In this document: in pieces, positions 59,026 to 64,000 of the stretch | How the letters are laid out: every line of letters starts with the position of its first letter | Numbering within the stretch: the first letter of the stretch is position 1 | Origin: Chenopodium formosanum | Taxonomy: Eukaryota; Streptophyta; Magnoliopsida; Caryophyllales; Amaranthaceae | Assembly: GCA_024500155.1 (NCBI GenBank) | Contig: CM044856.1 | Span: 45,632,303 to 45,696,302, forward strand | DNA length: 64,000 nt | Reading direction: 5' to 3' | Program-made: the position numbers and the translations under genes | Notes under the pieces: model-generated | The model's input: only the letters and a program-made list of their open reading frames with translations | Database searches by the model: none | Told to the model about the DNA's origin: nothing

Positions 59026-60757
59026 ATGGCCAGCGTTCCACCACCTAATTGGCAAGAATATGTCAATAAGGTTGAACAACAGAAAGAAGATATAGAGCAA
59101 CGAATGCAATATTTGCAAGATCAGTTAAAAGATCTTTCTACTAAGTTGCGCCATCAAAAAGAGGGCTCACCCAATCATAGTGATGAAGAATTGAGTGAAT
59201 TTAATTTCAATCACAATGAGAGACCTTTTCATGAAAGAGAAAGGTCACGGCCTAACAATGACATTAAGGCTGACATTCCGGAGTATGATGGCAAACTCGA
59301 TGCTGATCGTGGACCAAGATGAAAATTATCGTGGACCAAGAGTTGTGGAGAGAGTGTTTGATTACAAGCAAACACCGGAAGATAAAAAGGTGAAGATTGT
59401 GGCCTTGAAGTTAAGAAAATATCCCTCAACTTGGTGGGCTAGTGTGTGCGCCAAGAGGGAAAGGCAAAACAAAGAGAAGGTGAGATCGTGGACCAAGATG
59501 AAAAATATGTTAAAACAAAAGTTTCTTCCCACATATTATGTGCAAGAAAACCTTTCCAAGTTCCACAACCTCAAACAAGGTACAAAATCAGTAGAAGAAT
59601 TTGCTAGGGAATTTGAGGGATTTGTCATGAAATTTGAAGTAGAGGAAGATGAACCTCAAATATTGGTGCGCTTTTTGGGAGGACTTGACCCAAAAATAGC
59701 CAATGTGGCCGAGCTACACCCTTACACCACTCTTGAAGAGCTTATTATCTTAGCACATAAAGCAAGAGGCAAAAGTGATTCGTCACGTTTTGCATCTCAA
59801 ACCTCATTTCCCCACAAAAAGCAAACATCCAACTTCCCACCTATCAAACCCACATCCAATCAACCTACGTCTAAATCACCTTCACAAAACACCTAAAATT
59901 CCAACCCAAAACCAGCCCCAAGAAGATGGTTTAGGTGTCAAGGCCTTAGACATTTGGCTAGTGATTGTCCAAATAAAAAGATTGTTACTTTGATTGAGCA
60001 TGAAGAGGAGAATGAATTAGAAGTTGAAGAGGACATCAATCTTGAGGAGAATGATGAGTACGTGTGCCTTGGACCGGATGAAGGAGAATGCTTGGTGGTT
60101 CGACGTACACTAAGCAATATGATTGGAAAAGAAGGGAGCTTGCAACGTGACGCAATCTTTTACACTCGTTGCACCATTGGTGGTAAGGTATGCACCTTGA
60201 TTATTGATGGAGGTAGTTGTACCAATGTAGCTTCACAAGTAATGATAGACATGCTAAAAATAAATACCGTCCCTCACCCTAAACCTTATGTGATTCAATG
60301 GCTAAATCATGGTAAAGGGATTCAAGTAACACAACAAGTCTTGTTATCATTTAGCATTGGTAAAACTTATGAGGAAGAATTATGGTGTGATGATATACCT
60401 ATGGATGCATGTCATATTTTACTTGGTAGACCTTGGCTATTTGACAGGCGTGTGATGCATGATGGGTATAAAAACACATATTCCTTCACTAAGGATGGAT
60501 AGAAAATACACCTTACCCCTCTAAACCTCAAAAACGGCCACCCCACATCCACACCCCCACTTCCCTTACCACTCTCATAAAATCAGAACTGCATGAGTAT
60601 AAAGCTCACAAACAAGTCATTTTGAGCCAACTCGATACCCCTTCCCAACCGTCACAAAAAGAACAACACCCACTTCTCACCCCTCTTCTCAAAACCTTTT
60701 CCCATGTTTTCCCCGAAGACATTCCCCATGGCCTACCCCCAAACCGTGACATACAAC
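59026..60757 (+). pseudogene. A2-R2 gag-protease pseudogene with filler DNA
   Basis: From ATG 59026 the frame is open for about 99 codons to a stop within a foreign insert at 59307-59343, where the usual codons for EFVEWLRT are replaced by two copies of CGTGGACCAAGA. Gag then continues (YKQTPEDKK and the rest of the capsid domain). An in-frame deletion near 59760 removes the IEQQQ stretch, and a TAA lies at 59894-59896. The zinc knuckle starts WFRC instead of CFRC, so the first zinc ligand is lost. The protease has IIDGGSCTNVAS. A TAG at 60500-60502 breaks the frame, which then runs to the truncation. Confidence 0.88.
59307..59343 (+). repeat. Templated filler insert in A2-R2 gag
   Basis: TCGTGGACCAAGATGAAAAT followed by TATCGTGGACCAAGAG. 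The same TCGTGGACCAAGATGAAAAT occurs in gag itself about 180 bp downstream (59486-59505). Confidence 0.85.
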
Positions 60758-61246
60758 ATGTTTAGGGTAATTTTACCCCACCACGTGGTCCAATCAGAGG
60801 ATGACACGTGTTAGCCCCAGGATGGCCCAAAGTTGACCTATCCTTGCTTGACACGTGTCACCCCAGAAGCCTGGGGGAAATGGCGGCCTTCAGGCCCAAA
60901 TCCCGAGAAAGCCGCAATGCGGCGCAGCCCACCAATGATTAGGGTTCAATGACCTAATTAGGGGCACAAATCCCGAGGACCCTATAAATAGGGAGATTCC
61001 CGTCTTTTGGAGGGCACATTTTACCATTTATTACACACTATCCCTGTGATAGAGACATTTGAGCTTGAAATCCGAGCAGATACCCAACTAAATTTCCGCA
61101 CCTTCTTCTTTTCCTTCAAGTTACTAACTTGTTCGTCGGAGGCGGAGCACCACCCAACCGGTGTCTCCGTTTGTTTTTCAGGTACAGCTCACGCCGGATC
61201 AGTCTTTATGTTGTAACTCTCCCGAGGGACTAAAACACCCAAAACA
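60758..61246 (+). repeat. Partial C-type 5' LTR
   Basis: Homologous to 51676-52168. CACGTG motifs at 60782, 60805 and 60852; TATA CCTATAAATA at 60981-60990; end CACCCAAAACA at 61246. Confidence 0.85.
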
Positions 61247-61248
61247 TT

Positions 61249-61266
61249 TGGCGCCGTCTGTGGGGA
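61249..61266 (+). other. Primer-binding site of the C-type element
   Basis: TGGCGCCGTCTGTGGGGA, 2 bp after the LTR end. This primer sequence is common in plant Tat-lineage elements (known); I do not assign the tRNA. Confidence 0.85.
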
Positions 61267-61279
61267 GAGTACCTCGAAG

Positions 61280-61713
61280 ATGGTTCAAGAGTCTATACCA
61301 CCCCCTAACCGTCTGGGCGATGACCCATAAGTCTTTACAGACAAGGAGGATGAAGATCCTCAGGTCAAAACCTTTACAGCCGATGATGGCTCCCTCAGAA
61401 TCCAACGCATCCGGCCCAGAGACACTCTGGAGCGGGGTGCCTCCCATGCAGGTGCAAGCCGACCCTCTGGGCAGCCGGAAGGGGAAACCCATACGGCAGC
61501 TGGATCAGCACCTGTCACCCGAGACGAACTCATAAGACTCATGACAAGTTTCAAGGGTGAAATTAAAGAGCTGATCACCAAGAACCGAGGTGGCCCAAGT
61601 AACGGTCAGATAGCCAAGAAGACTCCCCTGGAAAAGGGGATGTCAGTCAGAGATCGGTAGCCCATTCCTCATCCAAAGGAGAAAGCAGTCGGGACCATTG
61701 ACTGGTCCAAAAT
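61280..61713 (+). pseudogene. C-type gag N-terminal region
   Basis: From ATG 61280, 13 bp after the primer site, the frame has a stop at codon 17 (61328-61330) and another at 61658-61660. In between it encodes a hydrophilic segment with Arg/Glu/Gly-rich composition and an RDELIRLMTSFKGEIKELI helix. That is typical of the N-terminal part of Tat gag before the capsid domain. The frame is interrupted by B8 at 61714. The protein is not related in sequence to the antisense ORF at 50701-51310. Confidence 0.65.
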
Positions 61714-62472
61714 TGATGCAAGTCTAAGCATGGAGAACTTCGAAGATTTGCTTATCATGCATCAAGATAGTTTATCCCTAAACATTGATTCAAGCCAAGC
61801 ATTGCATGGACACTTTCTTGGATATCAAAGCAAAGCCACGGTTTGCTTAGTGGTTTTTCTTGGAGTCTAGTTCACTTTCTTGAACTTTCTTGAATTTTCT
61901 TGAATTTTCTTTACTTAGATTTTGCTTACAAGTTTTTACCTTTCACTTGAAAGGGTTTTTCTTGGTTCAAGCATTAGGATCTTTAATCTTTATTTAGTTC
62001 TTTAATTTTTATTTATTTATTTAGTTGCTTTAAAAATCAGTTAGTTAGCAAAATAAATCAGTTTAGGCGTGTTCTTGTTCTCCAAGGAGTTTGGTGTATG
62101 CTTGTGCGCCAAAGTGCTTGCTCTTCAAGCAAGTTAGAATTCTAGTTTAATTAGGATTGAATTAGGGACTTGTCCTAATCTTCCTAGGTAAACTAAGTCT
62201 TATAAATAGGGCTGTAAACACACGAATAAATATATATATATAGATTAATATTCAGATTTATTTCTTAAGTTGCATACTTGAGTTTTGGTTGATTGCGATC
62301 AATTGCTGTTTTGCTTGTTTTAGTTAAAACATTCGTTTGGATTGATTAATTAGGTGGATTCTTAATTGATTAATCTTAGTTTTTGTTTAATTCTTGGTGG
62401 ATTTCCTGTATAGAATTAGACTTAAACATATCCCTTGTGTTTTGTTGATTTTCGGATCAATAATTCACATCA
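61714..62472 (+). repeat. 5' LTR of B8 (759 bp)
   Basis: The longest B LTR in the window, because of a repeated TTCTTGAATTT near 61890-61905 and a TA-rich run (ATATATATATATAG) near 62230. Confidence 0.92.
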
Positions 62473-62476
62473 TCTT

Positions 62477-62494
62477 TGGTATCAGAGCCAGGTT
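62477..62494 (+). other. Primer-binding site of B8 (tRNA-iMet)
   Basis: TGGTATCAGAGCCAGGTT, an 18-base match to the complement of plant initiator tRNA-Met. Confidence 0.9.
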
Positions 62495-62764
62495 ACGCAA
62501 CTTCGGGAAAAATTAAACTGGGAACAATTGGCTGGGAATTTTTACGTGATTCTTTTTGCATTGAACTCTAAAAACGTCCAGCTATCACCATATAAAATTT
62601 CATAATTTTTAGTTGAGTAACGCGTTCTACACAGCCTCAAAAATTTGGTGTTTGTGCACTGATTTGCGGTTGGGAGTCCGGTTTTTGTGTTGCCTAGTTT
62701 TTCTTCAAGATTCGATCTTTTAATCAAGATTTTTGCATGAACTGACTTGGTTTGTGTAGGAATC

Positions 62765-64000
62765 ATGAGTGAAGAGGAGGTTCCACAGGTTCCAAGGGGA
62801 TTAACCTTAGAACAGGCTCAAAATCTTAGAAGAGATAGGCGAATTGACGAGTTGGCAGCAAGGATGGATGAGATATTAAAAAGGCTTGATACTCTTGCTG
62901 GAGGTTCTTCAAGGAAAGGGAATTCTAACCCTAATTCTGGTTCAAGTGAGGAAGAACAACCAAGGAGGAACCCAAGGAGGCCACGAAATAATTATTCCTC
63001 AAGTGATGAATCACCAAGGCCTAGGAGAAGAGATAGACCAAAGGATGATGATAGGAACCCTAGATTAGATCTTCCCGAATTCAATGGGAGTATGAATGAA
63101 CCTGAAAAATACTTTGAGTGGATTAGAAGGGCCGAGACACTTTTTGATTACAAGGAGTATGATGAAAGGAAAAGATGCAAATTGGCTGAATTAAAACTGA
63201 CCGGTTATGCTAGTCTTTGGTATGATAATCTAAAGAAGAAAAGGCATAAGGAGGGGAGTGCAAGAATCTCAACTTGGGAACAACTCAAGAAGCACATGAA
63301 AAAAAGGTTCGTACCTAGTGATTATATTCAAGATGTTTATCTTAAGATACAACTTTTTAAACAAAATTCTATGACTGTTGAGAATTATATTGGTGAATTT
63401 GAAAAGTTATGCATGCTATGTGGCTTAGAAGAGATTGTTGAGCATAAGATTGCTAGATTTATTTCGGGGTTGAATGATAATATTGCTGAAAAAGTTGAAT
63501 TGCAACAATATTGGTCCTTTGAGGATGTTTGCAAGGTAGCTTTGAAAGTTGAAAAACAGATAAAGGGGAAGAAAGGGACGTACACTAAGCCATTTGTAAA
63601 AGGTTTCACTAAACCTTTTGAGAAGAACAGCTTGGAGAAAAGTGGTTCTAGTTCGAACTACAAGGAGACTAAATCAAAGTTTGAAGCTCCTAAAAAGCTT
63701 GTTGAAGATAGGAAGTGCTTCAAGTGTGGTAGTGTTGGTCACATTGCAACTAATTGTCCATCAAAAAGAGTAATGACTGCTCAAGAGTGGGAACAAAAAC
63801 AAGCTAAGTGTGAGCAAGGTAGTGACTATGTAGAAGAGAACGAAGAGGAAAACTTTGAAGAAGAGGAGGGGCATATTGACGAAATTGATCCCGAGACTCA
63901 TGGTCAAAGTTTGGTTCTAAGAAGGGCGCTACACTCTAAAACCGTACCTATGGAAAACAATCAAAGGGAGAAAATCTTTCTTACAAGGTGCAAGGTAGAA
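62765..64000 (+). CDS. B8 gag-pol, open to the window end
   Basis: From ATG 62765 (MSEEEVPQVPRG) I find no stop through 64000, about 412 codons. It contains the Arg/Ser-rich N-terminal region, the capsid domain (YFEWIRRAETLFDYKEYDER onward), the CCHC knuckle CFKCGSVGHIATNC near 63717-63758 and the acidic stretch before the protease. The protease active site lies just beyond the end. Small differences from other copies include MSEEEV for MSDEEV and YVEEN for YEEKN. It may be an intact copy, but only gag can be judged here. Confidence 0.85.
   Translation, partial: MSEEEVPQVPRGLTLEQAQNLRRDRRIDELAARMDEILKRLDTLAGGSSRKGNSNPNSGSSEEEQPRRNPRRPRNNYSSSDESPRPRRRDRPKDDDRNPRLDLPEFNGSMNEPEKYFEWIRRAETLFDYKEYDERKRCKLAELKLTGYASLWYDNLKKKRHKEGSARISTWEQLKKHMKKRFVPSDYIQDVYLKIQLFKQNSMTVENYIGEFEKLCMLCGLEEIVEHKIARFISGLNDNIAEKVELQQYWSFEDVCKVALKVEKQIKGKKGTYTKPFVKGFTKPFEKNSLEKSGSSSNYKETKSKFEAPKKLVEDRKCFKCGSVGHIATNCPSKRVMTAQEWEQKQAKCEQGSDYVEENEEENFEEEEGHIDEIDPETHGQSLVLRRALHSKTVPMENNQREKIFLTRCKVE

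Larger units (their letters stand above)
58951..60757 (+). mobile_element. A2-R2: second tandem unit, truncated in the protease-RT linker
   Basis: Primer site and gag-protease follow the shared LTR, and the unit ends at CATACAACA near 60757, where a C LTR begins. The LTR-internal-LTR-internal order is that expected from unequal recombination between LTRs of sister elements, or from insertion of one unit next to another. Confidence 0.85.
60758..61713 (+). mobile_element. 5' end of a plus-oriented C-type element
   Basis: LTR (left part missing), primer site and the beginning of gag, then interrupted by B8. The rest of the element should lie beyond the window, past B8. Confidence 0.8.
61714..64000 (+). 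mobile_element. B8: family B element, 5' part
   Basis: LTR, primer site and gag of a family B copy inserted in the C gag; the rest is outside the window. The five bases before it are AAAAT (61709-61713), so the same five should follow its 3' LTR. Confidence 0.93.

Noticed and set aside
61199..61581. Minus-strand 97- and 73-codon frames over the C leader and gag start
   Set aside because: They cover the primer site and the sense gag frame; nothing supports them beyond length.

Overview
This window is a piece of plant nuclear heterochromatin made almost entirely of nested Ty3/gypsy LTR retrotransposons. I see no host gene, tRNA or rRNA gene, CRISPR array or bacterial feature. The evidence for a flowering plant is the initiator-tRNA-Met primer sites, the gag-pol polyproteins of plant Ty3/gypsy type, the Tat-lineage element with its antisense extra ORF, and the AT-rich background. 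I cannot name the species.

There are three families. Family A (LTR about 1.04-1.14 kb, TGTTGTAGCC...CAACA, primer site TGGCGCTAGAAGG) occurs as a young element at 3087-18856 and as older subfamily-2 copies at 1-1620 and 52638-60757. Family B (LTR about 0.72-0.76 kb, TGATGCAAG...CACATCA, primer site complementary to tRNA-iMet) occurs eight times, called B1 to B8 here. Family C is an old, decayed Tat-lineage element with pol on the minus strand. It is the substrate into which the others jumped.

Layout: A2-L 3' end (1-1620); unassigned DNA (1621-2759); C integrase C-terminus (2760-3086); A (3087-18856) holding B1 (7067-11868, +) and B2 (12941-17448, -); C integrase (18862-19248); B3 (19249-36540, +) holding B4 (21821-33006, -), which holds B5 (23508-29673, -); C integrase core (36546-36766); B6 (36767-42877, -); C integrase N-terminus, RNase H and RT (42883-45023); B7 (45024-50310, -); C protease end (50316-50700); an antisense ORF and C-type LTR in plus orientation (50701-52168); AT-rich spacer (52169-52637); tandem A2 elements (52638-60757); the 5' end of another C element (60758-61713); B8 (61714 to the window end). 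Eight insertions (A, B1-B7) have exact 5-bp target-site duplications on both sides: CACTT, GAAGC, CGAGG, AAGAG, CCGGT, CCAAG, CATTT and CCCAC. The split host reading frames rejoin when each insert and one duplicate are removed.

By-eye LTR differences agree with the nesting order: B6, B7 and B3 (about 7-8 each) are older than B4 (about 3), which is older than B5 (about 1). A, B1 and B2 are also recent (about 2-4 each). Family A was a single uninterrupted gag-pol frame of 1477 codons before B1 and B2 entered. Among B copies, B5 is closest to intact (one frameshift). B1, B2, B4 and B7 each lost a different part of pol by deletion between short direct repeats. In A and B the gag-pol frame runs through the polypurine tract into the 3' LTR, so the LTR encodes the polyprotein tail. 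This overlap and the integrase C-terminal motif suggest CRM-type chromoviruses, which are often centromeric; that assignment is an inference.
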